This document shows positions 29,008 through 38,934 of a stretch of 64,000 nt of DNA, piece after piece; the stretch's first letter is position 1, and every line of letters begins with the position of its first letter. The position numbers and the translations under genes are program-made. The DNA lies in the NCBI RefSeq assembly GCF_049472135.1, contig NZ_JBMOVV010000001.1, positions 1-64,000 on the forward strand, in the 5' to 3' direction. Source of the stretch: Arcobacter_B sp049472135. Lineage in GTDB: Bacteria > Campylobacterota > Campylobacteria > Campylobacterales > Arcobacteraceae. The notes below the pieces were generated by a model. The model worked only from the letters and a program-made list of their open reading frames with translations. It did no database searches and had not been told where the DNA came from.

Positions 29008-29026
29008 GATAATCTCCAGTTATTAT

Positions 29027-29569
29027 TTAGTTTTTGAAATAATCTCTAGTATATTCATATCCAGAGTAAAGTGTAAGTGCTACTGCTAACCAAAGTAGGG
29101 CAGTTGCAAAAGGCCAATTCATTATTAAAAATCCAATAGCAATCATTTGTACAACAGTTTTTATTTTACCAGCCATTGTTGAAGCTACGTCTTTCCCTTC
29201 ACCAATTGCTACAACTCTTAGACCTGTAATAAAGAACTCTCTTGAAAGTATTAAAAATACAGCCCAAGCGCTAGCTCTATCTATAGCCATAAGTCCTAAA
29301 AATCCAGCTAACATAAGCATTTTATCTGCAAGAGGGTCTAGTATTCCTCCAAGTTTTGTCATTTGATTCCAAGATCTTGCTATAAATCCGTCAAAAAAGT
29401 CTGTTACTGAAGCAATTACGAAAATAAGTCCGGCAAAATAATCAAGCCATGAGGGATGCCAAGTTGAAAAGATTGTATTGTCTCTATCTATTAAAAACCA
29501 TAGCATTAGCGGAGCTAATGCTATTCGAAAAAGTGCAAGTGCATTTGGAAGGTTTAAAGTTTTTGTCAT
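29027..29569 (-). CDS. pgsA: CDP-diacylglycerol-glycerol-3-phosphate 3-phosphatidyltransferase
   Basis: 180 residues. The CDP-alcohol phosphotransferase motif D-x2-D-G-x2-A-R-x8-G-x3-D-x3-D is complete in DFFDGFIARSW...GGILDPLADK (about 62-88). It makes phosphatidylglycerol phosphate in the inner membrane. Its start shares base 29569 with the fabL-like stop, so they are translationally coupled. Confidence 0.95.
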   Translation of the reverse strand: MTKTLNLPNALALFRIALAPLMLWFLIDRDNTIFSTWHPSWLDYFAGLIFVIASVTDFFDGFIARSWNQMTKLGGILDPLADKMLMLAGFLGLMAIDRASAWAVFLILSREFFITGLRVVAIGEGKDVASTMAGKIKTVVQMIAIGFLIMNWPFATALLWLAVALTLYSGYEYTRDYFKN

Positions 29570-30348
29570 TATTTAAATGTTGTCCCACCATCAACAATTA
29601 ATGTGTGACCTGTAACCCATGAAGCATCACTTGTACATAAGAAGTAACATGATTGAGCTAAATCTTCTGGTTGACCAATTCTATTTAATGGAGAGTATTC
29701 AGCAGTTTTTGCTTTTACTTCTTCATAGTTTGTAAATGCTTTTAATGCATCAGTATCAATAGGACCACCTGAAACTGCATTTACTCTAATATTAAACTCC
29801 CCAAGCTCAGTTGCTGCATATCTAACCATAGCTTCTACTGCTGCTTTGTTTGTACCATGACCTGAGTAGTTCTCAATATATACTAAGTTACCAGTTGAAG
29901 ATAAAGAAACGATTGCTCCTCCACCGATTTTTTGCATTCTTTTTGCTGCTTGTTGTGCACCACAAACAAAAGCATTAACTGTCGCAGTATAGATGTTATT
30001 TAAACCTCTTGGTTTTAATTTCATAAATTTACCATATCCACCAACAACAGCTCTTCCATAAATCATAGCATTTGAAATAAAGAAATCCACTCTATCAAAA
30101 TCTTTGTCAATTTCAGCAAATAATTCTTTAGCTGTTTCTGGCTCTAAAATGTTATAAGGGTAAGCTCTACATTTAACACCAAATTTTTCTTCAACATCTT
30201 TACAGATATCTTCTGCAATCTGACCATTTGAATTATATGTAAATGCAACATTTACACCATTGCTAGCAAATTTATAAACACACTCTTTACCGATACCTTT
30301 TGTACCACCAGTGATTACTAAAGTTTTACCTTGCATTTCGTTACTCAT
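29569..30348 (-). CDS. fabL: FabL-type enoyl-ACP reductase (SDR family)
   Basis: 259 residues. The cofactor motif is TGGTKGIGKE (about 13-22). The active site is Y-x6-K (YSGHGTNK), the spacing of enoyl-ACP reductases, unlike the Y-x3-K of ordinary SDRs. AVSGGPIDTDALKAF matches Bacillus subtilis FabL closely by eye. It would reduce trans-2-enoyl-ACP in fatty acid elongation. It sits between dapA and pgsA, consistent with envelope synthesis. A FabG-like or other SDR role is the alternative. Confidence 0.83.
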   Translation of the reverse strand: MSNEMQGKTLVITGGTKGIGKECVYKFASNGVNVAFTYNSNGQIAEDICKDVEEKFGVKCRAYPYNILEPETAKELFAEIDKDFDRVDFFISNAMIYGRAVVGGYGKFMKLKPRGLNNIYTATVNAFVCGAQQAAKRMQKIGGGAIVSLSSTGNLVYIENYSGHGTNKAAVEAMVRYAATELGEFNIRVNAVSGGPIDTDALKAFTNYEEVKAKTAEYSPLNRIGQPEDLAQSCYFLCTSDASWVTGHTLIVDGGTTFK

Positions 30349-31235
30349 TATTTTATTACCTCATATTTTTTTAATGTTTCTTCAAGTTTTTTCATGTTTT
30401 CTGCACTTGGAGCAGTTAAAGGAAGTCTATACTCTAATGTATCTAATAATCCAGCTATATACATTGCTGCTTTAATTGGAATAGGATTACTTTCACAGAA
30501 AAGTACAGAGTTTAATTCAAATAGTTTTTCATTAATCTCTTTTGCTACACCTAAGTCTCCTTTTTCTACTGAATGTACAAGTTCTGATTTTAAGTTAGGA
30601 AGAAGGTTTGATGTTACCGAAATAATACCATGACCTCCTGCTGTTAAAATAGGAAAATCAATTGCATCTTCACCTGAAACAATTACTAAATCTTTTCTTT
30701 GTGCTTGAAGTTCAACTATCTTTCCAATTGAACCACTAGCTTCTTTAATTGCATAGATGTTCTCTACATCATCATATAATCTAACAATTGTATCTGTTTC
30801 AATTTCAACACCCGTTCTTCCTGGAACATTATAAAGCATTACAGGGATTTCAACAGCATTTGCAATTGCTTTATAGTGTTGGTATAAACCTTCTTGAGTA
30901 GGCTTATTATAGTATGGAGTTACAGATAATAATCCATGTGCTCCTACATCTTGAGCGTGTTTTGCAATATCACAAGCTTCATGTGTAGCGTTTGATCCAG
31001 CACCTGCAATTACTTTAACATTTGTTCCTTTACAAGCTTCAACTGCAACTGAAATACAATCTTTATGTTCTTTATGAGATAGTGTTGCACTTTCACCTGT
31101 TGTTCCAACTGGAACTACTGCATCCATACCTTGTTCAATTTGTCTTTTGATTAAAGACTCATATTTTTCTAAATCTACTTTTCCATTTTTAAATGGGGTA
31201 ATTAGTGCAGTCATTGCACCTGTAATATTTTCCAT
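30348..31235 (-). CDS. dapA: 4-hydroxy-tetrahydrodipicolinate synthase
   Basis: 295 residues. GAMTALITPFKNGKVD at the start, the PVGTTGESATLS motif, catalytic Tyr in YNVPGRTGVEI and Schiff-base Lys in YAIKEASGS identify DapA. It makes the first dedicated intermediate of lysine and diaminopimelate. The ATG at 31235 (after AAAGGA) gives the standard length; a longer in-frame start at 31277 would overlap the upstream gene and add residues the family lacks. Confidence 0.96.
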   Translation of the reverse strand: MENITGAMTALITPFKNGKVDLEKYESLIKRQIEQGMDAVVPVGTTGESATLSHKEHKDCISVAVEACKGTNVKVIAGAGSNATHEACDIAKHAQDVGAHGLLSVTPYYNKPTQEGLYQHYKAIANAVEIPVMLYNVPGRTGVEIETDTIVRLYDDVENIYAIKEASGSIGKIVELQAQRKDLVIVSGEDAIDFPILTAGGHGIISVTSNLLPNLKSELVHSVEKGDLGVAKEINEKLFELNSVLFCESNPIPIKAAMYIAGLLDTLEYRLPLTAPSAENMKKLEETLKKYEVIK

Positions 31236-31257
31236 ATTTTTTAATCCTTTCCTACTA

Positions 31258-31707
31258 CTAAATCTTAAAATCTTCACTTACAGCAGTGTTAACTGTATGT
31301 TTTGAAAACTTTTCTAAAAAATCCCAGAAGCTTTGTTTCGCTTCATCTGAAATGTCTGTTTTTCTAAGAACTTCTTCCATTGTTCCAAGCCATTCTCTTC
31401 TTGCTTTTTCTGTAATTGAGAATGGTTCATGAGCTTTAACCATATCAAAGTGTCCTACAGTTTCACTGTAGTGTTTAGGTCCACCTGCTGCTTCTATAAA
31501 AAACTTTACATTATGAGCTTTAACTTTTTCTAACTCTTCTTCCTCTTGGGGAAAGAAATTACCAATATCGCTATCTACGATTAAATCATAAAATTCGTTA
31601 AATAGTTTTTTTAATCCTTCTTCTCCAAGCTCTTCAATAAATATTGGCTTAGGATATTCAAAGTCTGGTTTTTCACCAAACTCTGTTTTGCTTACATGAT
31701 AATCCAT
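31258..31707 (-). CDS. Truncated-haemoglobin-like globin
   Basis: 149 residues. From about 26 on, the pattern LGEEGLKKLFNEFYDLI...FFPQEEEELEKVKAHNVKFF resembles the truncated globins. HEPFSITEKARREWL (about 100-114) has the proximal His and the helix-F/G spacing with the conserved Trp. It may bind oxygen or nitric oxide. It lies in the pyrD-to-yggS operon, with no functional partner evident. The assignment rests on motif spacing. Confidence 0.7.
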   Translation of the reverse strand: MDYHVSKTEFGEKPDFEYPKPIFIEELGEEGLKKLFNEFYDLIVDSDIGNFFPQEEEELEKVKAHNVKFFIEAAGGPKHYSETVGHFDMVKAHEPFSITEKARREWLGTMEEVLRKTDISDEAKQSFWDFLEKFSKHTVNTAVSEDFKI

Positions 31708-31708
31708 A

Positions 31709-33034
31709 CTATTTTTCCTGTTTTAAAATTACTGTAGTTGAGTTATTTTTTGTTAAATATTTATTTGCAACTTTTATTAACTCTTTTTTAGTTAATTTTT
31801 CAACTTCTTTTTCATATTGAAGTAAAGGCTTTATATTATCTCTTACTAAATATGAACCAAAAAGATTAGCAACAGATGATGAACTCTCTAAAGAGAATAT
31901 AAAATCAGCTTTTGTATTGATCTTTATTTTATCAATATCTTTGTTTGAAACTTTACCTTTTTTTATTTCATCAATAATCTCTAAAATCTCTTTTTCTATT
32001 TTCTTAGCTTTTACACCTTCATTTGCAACTGCTACAAATAAGAATAAACCTGGATCTTTAAGTTCTAAATTATAAGCATAAATTGAGTTTACTAATCTTT
32101 TCTCATCTACAAGTCTTTTTTGTAAAATAGAGCTTTTCCCTGAACTTAAAAGTTCACTAAGTGCAGATAGTGCAACTTGATCTTTATGTTCAAAGTTTGG
32201 TAAATGGTATGCAATTGCTAACATTTCAACTGCAGAGTCTTTATTTATAGTAACTCTTTTTGCTCCATCTTGTTTTGGTTCTACTGTATGAATAGAATTA
32301 GGAATTTCTTTTGTATTTTCAATTTTTTTAAAATGCTTTTTAGCTGCTTTAAAAACTTCTTCTTTTGTAATATCACCAGCTACTACAACTATGGCATTTT
32401 TTGGTTGATAATATGTACTATGGAAATCTTTTATATCTTCAATAGTCCAGTTTTTAATATCACTCATAAATCCAATAGGTGTCCAGTGATATGGATGATA
32501 AATGTATGCATTATTAAAAAGTCTAAACTGTAAATATCCCATTGGATTATTATCAGTTCTCCATCTTCGCTCTTCTGCAACTACATCTCTTTCTGGTTGA
32601 AACTCTTCATCTTTAAGTGTCAAGTTTTCCATAAGTTCTGCAAATAAATCTAAAGATTTATCCATGTTTTTAGAAGCAGACTTGATATAATAGTGCGTAT
32701 AGTCAAAAGATGTTGAAGCATTATTAACGCCACCAAAACCTTTTACTATTTCATCAAATTCACCAGCTTTTAAATTTTCTGTAGATTTGAAATTTAGGTG
32801 TTCAAGCATATGAGCTATTCCACTTTTACCCATCTTTTCATCTCTACTTCCTACTTTATAGAAAATATCTGTTGATACAACATTTGAGCCATTATCCATT
32901 GGGATTGCAACAACTTGTAGTCCATTTTCTAAAGTTTGTGTATAATATTTTGGTAAGCTACTACTCATTAATTCTCCCGAAACTATAATTAGTAATGAAA
33001 AATGAATTAGTAAAAGTTTGTACATACTTCTCAT
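31709..33034 (-). CDS. M16-family zinc metallopeptidase
   Basis: 441 residues with a signal peptide (about 1-20). The inverted zinc motif HxxEH is in HMLEHLNFKS (about 76-80), with the downstream glutamate in ERDVVAEERRWRTD. Two M16 half-domains follow, as in processing-peptidase-like proteins. It is predicted periplasmic. The start at 33034 follows AAAGGAAAG; an in-frame ATG at 33025 is the alternative. It lies 14 bases after pyrD. Confidence 0.9.
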   Translation of the reverse strand: MRSMYKLLLIHFSLLIIVSGELMSSSLPKYYTQTLENGLQVVAIPMDNGSNVVSTDIFYKVGSRDEKMGKSGIAHMLEHLNFKSTENLKAGEFDEIVKGFGGVNNASTSFDYTHYYIKSASKNMDKSLDLFAELMENLTLKDEEFQPERDVVAEERRWRTDNNPMGYLQFRLFNNAYIYHPYHWTPIGFMSDIKNWTIEDIKDFHSTYYQPKNAIVVVAGDITKEEVFKAAKKHFKKIENTKEIPNSIHTVEPKQDGAKRVTINKDSAVEMLAIAYHLPNFEHKDQVALSALSELLSSGKSSILQKRLVDEKRLVNSIYAYNLELKDPGLFLFVAVANEGVKAKKIEKEILEIIDEIKKGKVSNKDIDKIKINTKADFIFSLESSSSVANLFGSYLVRDNIKPLLQYEKEVEKLTKKELIKVANKYLTKNNSTTVILKQEK

Positions 33035-33048
33035 TTTTCTTTCCTTTT

Positions 33049-34107
33049 TTATTTTAAATCTGCACCTATTGCTTCACTAATATGTGAATAACCATCTTCT
33101 TTTAGAAGTTCTAAAATCTCTTCATTGATGTTTTTAACCATTGAAGGACCTTCGAAAACTAAACCTGAATATACTTGAACTAATGAAGCACCTGCTTTAA
33201 TTCTTTTGTATGCGTCTTCACCTGTTATAATACCTCCAACAGAGATTAAAACAGTTTTTCCAAATAACTCTTTTGCAAGTTCTTTGAATAAATTATAAGA
33301 CTTTTCTGTTAAACATGCTCCACTTAATCCACCAAAATCTTGACAATTTGGAACTAAACTATAATCAATAGTTGTATTTGTTGCAATGATTCCAGCAGCT
33401 CCTGCATTTACTGCACAATTACATAACTCAATTGCCTGCTTTGGTTCCATATCAGGAGCAATTTTTAATAAAATTGGTTTATCAGTTAAGCTTTTTGCCA
33501 TTGTGAAAAGCTCAGTAATAAACTTTTCATTTTGTAAATCTCTTAAATTTGGTGTATTTGGACTTGAAATATTTATTACTAAATAATCACTAGTTCCTTC
33601 AAATTTTTTGATAAGTGTTTTATAATCACTTAAAGCAAACTCTTCAGGAGTTGTCTTGTTTTTACCAATATTTGCACCAACAGGGATTTCAAAAGGGTAA
33701 ACTTTTTTCAAGTTTTTTAAAACTGTATGAGCACCTTCATTATTGAATCCCATAGCATTTTGAACTGATTTATGTTCAGGGTATCTGAACATTCTTGGTT
33801 TTGCATTTCCATCTTGTGGTCTTGGAGTCATTGTTCCAATTTCAGTAAAACCAAATCCCATAGCAGGCATTGCTTTAACCATTGTTGCATTTTTATCAAA
33901 TCCAGCAGCAAGTCCAACAGGGTTTACAAACTTAACATCAAAAATCTCTTGCGTAAGTTTTTCATCACATATAAAATTCTCTTTTTCCATAGGTTTTTTA
34001 ATAAGTTTACAAGAACCTACTGCTCTTAAACCTAATTCAGCAATATTATGAGCTGTTTCTGGCTCAAATTTGAATAGAACTTTTTTTATTGTGTCGTAAC
34101 TTAACAA
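33049..34107 (-). CDS. pyrD: Dihydroorotate dehydrogenase (quinone), class 2
   Basis: 352 residues. The N-terminal amphipathic region and VGLAAGFDKNA, the catalytic Ser stretch NISSPNTPNLRDLQ (about 179-192) and ISVGGIITGEDAY identify the membrane-associated class 2 enzyme. It oxidises dihydroorotate with quinone as acceptor, in pyrimidine synthesis. It is first in the long minus-strand operon. Confidence 0.95.
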   Translation of the reverse strand: MLSYDTIKKVLFKFEPETAHNIAELGLRAVGSCKLIKKPMEKENFICDEKLTQEIFDVKFVNPVGLAAGFDKNATMVKAMPAMGFGFTEIGTMTPRPQDGNAKPRMFRYPEHKSVQNAMGFNNEGAHTVLKNLKKVYPFEIPVGANIGKNKTTPEEFALSDYKTLIKKFEGTSDYLVINISSPNTPNLRDLQNEKFITELFTMAKSLTDKPILLKIAPDMEPKQAIELCNCAVNAGAAGIIATNTTIDYSLVPNCQDFGGLSGACLTEKSYNLFKELAKELFGKTVLISVGGIITGEDAYKRIKAGASLVQVYSGLVFEGPSMVKNINEEILELLKEDGYSHISEAIGADLK

Positions 34108-34184
34108 GTGAATCCTTTTTTAAAATTTAGATATTTTATCGAAAAATCGTTAAATATTAGTTTTAACGTAATTTTAAAAGTATT

Positions 34185-34216
34185 TTTAGCAAATATTTTT
34201 TTAAATATTTGCTAAA
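34185..34216. terminator. Hairpin at the 3' end of msbA
   Basis: 13-bp stem TTTAGCAAATATT/AATATTTGCTAAA containing the msbA stop codon in its loop. A T-rich run is inside rather than after the stem, so terminator strength is uncertain. Confidence 0.45.
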
Positions 34217-35910
34217 TTATATAGTCTTTGATACTCTTCACAAGTATCTAGTAGATTTTTTTCATTATCAATTGCTACTATTTTCCCTTCTTTAAATACA
34301 GCAATTTTATCAGCATTTTTGATAGTACTTAATCTATGTGCAATTACAAATGTAATTCTATCTTTTGATACATCATCTATCACTTCTGAGATAATAGATT
34401 CACTTTCATTATCAAGAGCAGATGTAGCTTCATCTAAGATAAGTATTTGAGGGTTTTTATATAAGGCTCTTGCAATAGCAATTCTTTGTCTTTGACCTCC
34501 ACTTAAGTTTGTTCCTGATTCATCAAGTTTTGTATAAATTCCATTTTCAAGTTCACTCACAAAATTATATGCATGAGCTTGTTTTAAAGCTTCAATTACT
34601 CTTTGTTCATCTATTTCATAACCATAAGCTACATTTGCAGCTATTGTGTCATTGAATATGTAAACTCTTTGTGTTACTACTGAAATATTGTTTCTAAGGG
34701 AATCAATATTTATATCTTGAATGTTTTCATTATTATATTTTATGAAACCTTTGCTAATATCATAAAATCTAATTAAAAGATTAATAACAGAAGATTTTCC
34801 TCCTCCACTATCTCCAACTAGTGCAAACTTTTCACCTTTTTTAACTTTAAAACTAATATCTTTTAGAGCTGTAAAATCATCATATTTTAATTCAACATCT
34901 TTAAACTCAATATTTTCTATTTGTGAAGGGAAAGTTTTAACACCACTTTTAATTTCAGCTTCATGGGCAAATATTTGTTTTATTCTAATATCCGCAGCTA
35001 TTGCATCTTGCATTTGGTTATATAAAGATGAAAGTCTTTTAATTGGTGTATATAAAGAGAAAAGGGCTGTTGTAAATGATAAAAAAGAACCAGTAGTAAG
35101 TTCTCCACTAATAACTTGACTTCCTCCTACAATAATAACTACAGCAAAACCAATAGAGCCAATAATTTCCATAATAGGAGATACTAAAGCATTTGTTTTA
35201 ACTGTTTTAATTGTAACTTTAAAAAAATTTAGATTATGTTCTTTGAAACTATCAAGTTCAATTTTATTTGTTGAATTTGCTTTAATTAATTCTACATTGT
35301 TAAATGTCTCACTCAAGTGAGAAGTGATATCTGAAATCGATTCTTGCGATCTAAAAGATAATTTTTTCATCTTTTTTGCAAGTTTTGATAAAGGAATAAT
35401 AGCTATTGGAAGTACTACTAATCCATAAAATGCAAGTTCAGCACTTTGATAAATTGCAACTGCAACTAGTCCAACTATAGTTAAGATTTCTCTAATCATA
35501 TCAGCAACAAAGTTTGATACTGCTTGCTGAATTCTATTGATATCATTTGTAATTCTTGAGATTAACTCACCACCATGCTTTTTTTGGAAAAAAGACATGT
35601 CAAGCTCTAACATATGTTTTAGAAGTTTATCTCTAATAATTCTTACAATATCTTGACCAATATATGATATATAGTATTTTTGGATATATCCACCAATACC
35701 TTTAATAGCATAAATACCTACAACAATAAAAGGCATAATATATAATAAGTTTTTATCTTTGTTTATAAAAATATCATCAAGTAATGGTTCTATTATATAA
35801 ACAGTTCCAGCAGTTCCTCCTGCTACCATAATCATACCAATTACAGCAAAAAAGAATTTTAGTTTATAGTTTTTTATATAAGGTAAATAGTGTCTGTAAA
35901 ACTCTCTCAT
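34201..35910 (-). CDS. msbA: MsbA-like lipid A/lipid exporter ABC transporter
   Basis: 569 residues, a half-transporter with six membrane helices (about 18-300) and an ATPase domain. Walker A is GDSGGGKSSVINLL, the signature is LSGGQRQRIAIARA, Walker B ILDEATSALD and the H-loop IAHRLST. It flips lipid A-core or other lipids across the inner membrane as a homodimer. A general multidrug exporter is the alternative. It is transcribed with murJ upstream. Confidence 0.85.
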   Translation of the reverse strand: MREFYRHYLPYIKNYKLKFFFAVIGMIMVAGGTAGTVYIIEPLLDDIFINKDKNLLYIMPFIVVGIYAIKGIGGYIQKYYISYIGQDIVRIIRDKLLKHMLELDMSFFQKKHGGELISRITNDINRIQQAVSNFVADMIREILTIVGLVAVAIYQSAELAFYGLVVLPIAIIPLSKLAKKMKKLSFRSQESISDITSHLSETFNNVELIKANSTNKIELDSFKEHNLNFFKVTIKTVKTNALVSPIMEIIGSIGFAVVIIVGGSQVISGELTTGSFLSFTTALFSLYTPIKRLSSLYNQMQDAIAADIRIKQIFAHEAEIKSGVKTFPSQIENIEFKDVELKYDDFTALKDISFKVKKGEKFALVGDSGGGKSSVINLLIRFYDISKGFIKYNNENIQDINIDSLRNNISVVTQRVYIFNDTIAANVAYGYEIDEQRVIEALKQAHAYNFVSELENGIYTKLDESGTNLSGGQRQRIAIARALYKNPQILILDEATSALDNESESIISEVIDDVSKDRITFVIAHRLSTIKNADKIAVFKEGKIVAIDNEKNLLDTCEEYQRLYNLANI

Positions 35911-35966
35911 TATTATCCTAGTTTTTTATAAATAAGCTATTATTATATCTAAAAGATATTTAATAG

Positions 35967-37274
35967 CTAAATAGGCTTTTTAAACATAAGATAAAACTTA
36001 TTGAAACCGAACTCTTTTAATGTTAAATAAAATAGAATGAAACCACTAAGTGTTGAAGCAAATGCAAGTCCAGCAGCACCATATGGTTGTATTAAAAGTA
36101 GTGAAAAAACTATATTAAATCCTAAACTTTTCATTGCAATTTTTGCGGCTAAAAACTGTTGTTCTTTTGCATATAACCAAAGTGAGAAGATTTTTGCAAT
36201 ACCATAAGGAAGTAATCCTATTAAGTACATTGTTAAAATTAAAGCAGTATTTATAGTATCTTCTTGATTAAAAGCACCTCTTTCAAATAAAAGCCAAATA
36301 ATAAACTCATCAAATACTATTCCTATAAAAGTTGCTACACTAAGCAAAGCAAATAAAATTAAAGAAGATTTTTTCATAAGCTTTAATGCTTTATCTTCAT
36401 CTTTATTTTTTATTGCCCTTGCAATCATAGGAAATAGTGCTATTGATGTAGCTATTGCAAATAAAGCTAAGGGAAGCTGAAAAACTCTATTTCCATAATA
36501 TAAATATGAAATAGAACCAGACACTAAAAATGAAGCTAACCAAGTATCTAAAAATGCAGAAATATGTGCCGTTGAAGAACCAAGTGTTGCAGAAAAGAAA
36601 TTTTTATAAAATTTGTTTTCTTCTTTTTTCTCATGTTTTTTAAAATGAAATATTTTACATAAATTAAGTCTTTTTATAGCTATTAAATGAACTATTATTT
36701 GTAAAAGTCCACCAACTAAAACACCATAAGATAAATAAAAAGTAATATCATACTTTTCCATATCTTGTGCAATTAATAAAGCACCAATCATCCCTAAATT
36801 AAGTAGTGCTGTTGCATAAGCAGTTGTCGCAAAATGGTTTTTATATTGTAAAAGAGCTGCCATAAACGTAACTATAAATATCATAGGTAAATAATAGAAA
36901 TTTATAGCAAATAAGGGTGCAGCTAAATCTATAGTTTTATCATCAAAACCTATTGCAATTGCTTTTGCTACAAGATGAGAAAATGCAGTTACAAGTAATG
37001 ATAGTATAATCAAAAAACCAAATAGTTGTAAAAATACAACTGAAGAAAATCTAATTTTATGTTTTGATTTTGCATATGCAGGAATAAAAGCTTGAGTAAA
37101 TGCTCCTTCTGCAAAAACTCTTCTAAATAAATTTGGTAGTTTAAATGCAACGAAGAAAATATCCGAATATATATTTGCTCCTAAAATTGAAGCAGTTAAA
37201 AGGTCTCTTAAAAAACCTAAAATTCTTGAGGTTAGAATACCTGTACTATTTGTAAAAATTGATTTTATTAACAT
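35967..37274 (-). CDS. murJ: Lipid II flippase MurJ
   Basis: 435 residues, MOP superfamily with about 13 membrane segments. The N-terminus STGILTSRILGFLRDLLTAS and FFVAFKLPNLFRRVFAEGAF are the MurJ (MviN) signatures, carrying the essential arginines. It flips the peptidoglycan precursor. It is slightly shorter than E. coli MurJ. Its ATG overlaps the upstream stop by 1 base. Confidence 0.95.
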   Translation of the reverse strand: MLIKSIFTNSTGILTSRILGFLRDLLTASILGANIYSDIFFVAFKLPNLFRRVFAEGAFTQAFIPAYAKSKHKIRFSSVVFLQLFGFLIILSLLVTAFSHLVAKAIAIGFDDKTIDLAAPLFAINFYYLPMIFIVTFMAALLQYKNHFATTAYATALLNLGMIGALLIAQDMEKYDITFYLSYGVLVGGLLQIIVHLIAIKRLNLCKIFHFKKHEKKEENKFYKNFFSATLGSSTAHISAFLDTWLASFLVSGSISYLYYGNRVFQLPLALFAIATSIALFPMIARAIKNKDEDKALKLMKKSSLILFALLSVATFIGIVFDEFIIWLLFERGAFNQEDTINTALILTMYLIGLLPYGIAKIFSLWLYAKEQQFLAAKIAMKSLGFNIVFSLLLIQPYGAAGLAFASTLSGFILFYLTLKEFGFNKFYLMFKKPI

Positions 37275-38842
37275 TAAAACTCTACTTTGTAATCTGATTT
37301 TTTGTGGATATTAATTTGAATATTACCCTTAAAAGTTGATAGATGACCTGAAAGTATCTCTATTTTATGGTTATTTGGAGGTAATATATTTTTATTTTGA
37401 CTATACAGTCTTATTTCCTGATTTTGAAAGTATAACCTATTATTTTTTACAAAACCTTTTAGATTAGTAATTATTTCATTTTGATATGTCGGATTCAAAA
37501 TATCGATTTTATTTGCATCTATGTAAAACTCTTTATAGGAACTGAGATATTTTTTCTTTTTAATTAACTCAAACTCTTTTACTTCTTTTAGTCCATGAAA
37601 GTTTTCAGTTTTCATTATTTTTAAGTCATATACAAAACCTAAATCTAAATTTTTTGCATTTTTATAAAAGAGTATGGCTTTATCATTTTCTTGTTTTAAA
37701 ATAGCACTATCTCTATTTTTATAGATAACTAGTACATCTTTTAAAATGATGGGTTCTTTTAGTTGCTCTTTTTTATATAAATATGAGATTTTTTCATGCT
37801 CTTTATTTACTATTTTATTTTTTGATAAACTGTTTCTTAATTCCTTTTTTGTACTAAATTTTGCAATTATAGGAAGGTGGTCTGAATAACCTTTTCCTAA
37901 ATGTACGCCATTTTTAACTTGCCATCTTAAAATATTTTTGTTTTTGTATAAATATGAGGGTTTATAAACATTAAAAGAGTAAGGAATGTATGAAATTTTT
38001 TTATTATCAAACAGTGCTTGGGGTAGAATTATATTATCTGGAGTTTGATTTTGCTTTCTAAACTTATTTGAAAATCGTTCATGATTGTGTAAATCTAACC
38101 ATAAGTTATAATGCACAGTTTTTTCTTTTTCCATTAAATCATCATATGTATTAAACTCTTTTTGAGTTTTTGTATTTAAAACTTGATTTATCCCTGTAAT
38201 TCCATAGGTATCATTTAGTTTTTTATCAAATTTAAATGATTGTTCTTCATTATAGTTTGAATTAAAATCTCCAAGTAAAATATAATCATAATCCCTTGGA
38301 AGCTCTTTTACACTATCAAAAAGTTTTTTTGCAAATTTGATTCTATAAGACTCTTTTACTCTTTTTGAAGGCCAGTGATTATTAAAAATCTTAAATTCAT
38401 GATTTTCTATATTAAAAGTAGTCTCTAAAATGGGTCTGAAAGTTTTATTTGAAAACTTTACATTAATCTCTTTTGAATCTGTTATTTTTATTTTTGAGAT
38501 AAAACCAAGTCCAACTGCCGAGTTTTTGTATTTTGAAAAAGAGTAATATTTGTAAGAAGGAATTTTTTTTATTAGTAGTTCTAATATTTTTTTATTTTCT
38601 ATTTCTTGTAAGGCTATAATTTCACAATCAATATCTTTGATTACATTTATGGTGTTATTAAGTTTTGTATTAAAAACTTTTTTATTCCAGTTGTTGTTTT
38701 TAAAAGGTATATACTCTTTGTATTCTGTTTTTTGATACTCTAAATCAAATAGATTTTCTACATTATAAGAAGCAACACAAAACTCTTTTGCATTTAAAAA
38801 AATGCCAAATGTTAAAAAGAAAAGAAAAAAAATCTTAAACAA
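37274..38842 (-). CDS. Secreted endonuclease/exonuclease/phosphatase (EEP) family protein
   Basis: 522 residues with a signal peptide (FFLFFLTFGIFLNA). EEP-fold motifs are present: VASYNVENLFD, ALQEIENK (metal Glu), NNHWPSK, GDFNSN and SDHLPI (about 330). The last 170 residues are beta-rich and not recognised; they may be an OB-like or lipid-binding module. The substrate could be DNA, RNA or phosphoesters. Its stop overlaps the murJ ATG by 1 base. Confidence 0.83.
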   Translation of the reverse strand: MFKIFFLFFLTFGIFLNAKEFCVASYNVENLFDLEYQKTEYKEYIPFKNNNWNKKVFNTKLNNTINVIKDIDCEIIALQEIENKKILELLIKKIPSYKYYSFSKYKNSAVGLGFISKIKITDSKEINVKFSNKTFRPILETTFNIENHEFKIFNNHWPSKRVKESYRIKFAKKLFDSVKELPRDYDYILLGDFNSNYNEEQSFKFDKKLNDTYGITGINQVLNTKTQKEFNTYDDLMEKEKTVHYNLWLDLHNHERFSNKFRKQNQTPDNIILPQALFDNKKISYIPYSFNVYKPSYLYKNKNILRWQVKNGVHLGKGYSDHLPIIAKFSTKKELRNSLSKNKIVNKEHEKISYLYKKEQLKEPIILKDVLVIYKNRDSAILKQENDKAILFYKNAKNLDLGFVYDLKIMKTENFHGLKEVKEFELIKKKKYLSSYKEFYIDANKIDILNPTYQNEIITNLKGFVKNNRLYFQNQEIRLYSQNKNILPPNNHKIEILSGHLSTFKGNIQINIHKKSDYKVEF

Positions 38843-38902
38843 ATATAATCTCCAATATTTTTTATAATATTATCAAATATATTATGTTTAAGAGGTAAAA
38901 CT

Positions 38903-38931
38903 AAAAGAAGCAATGATAAATTGCTTCTTTT
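38903..38931 (-). terminator. Terminator of the first rubrerythrin gene
   Basis: 12-bp stem AAAAGAAGCAAT/ATTGCTTCTTTT with a 5-base loop, 4 bases after the stop on the minus strand, followed by a T-rich tract. Confidence 0.75.
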
Positions 38932-38934
38932 TAC

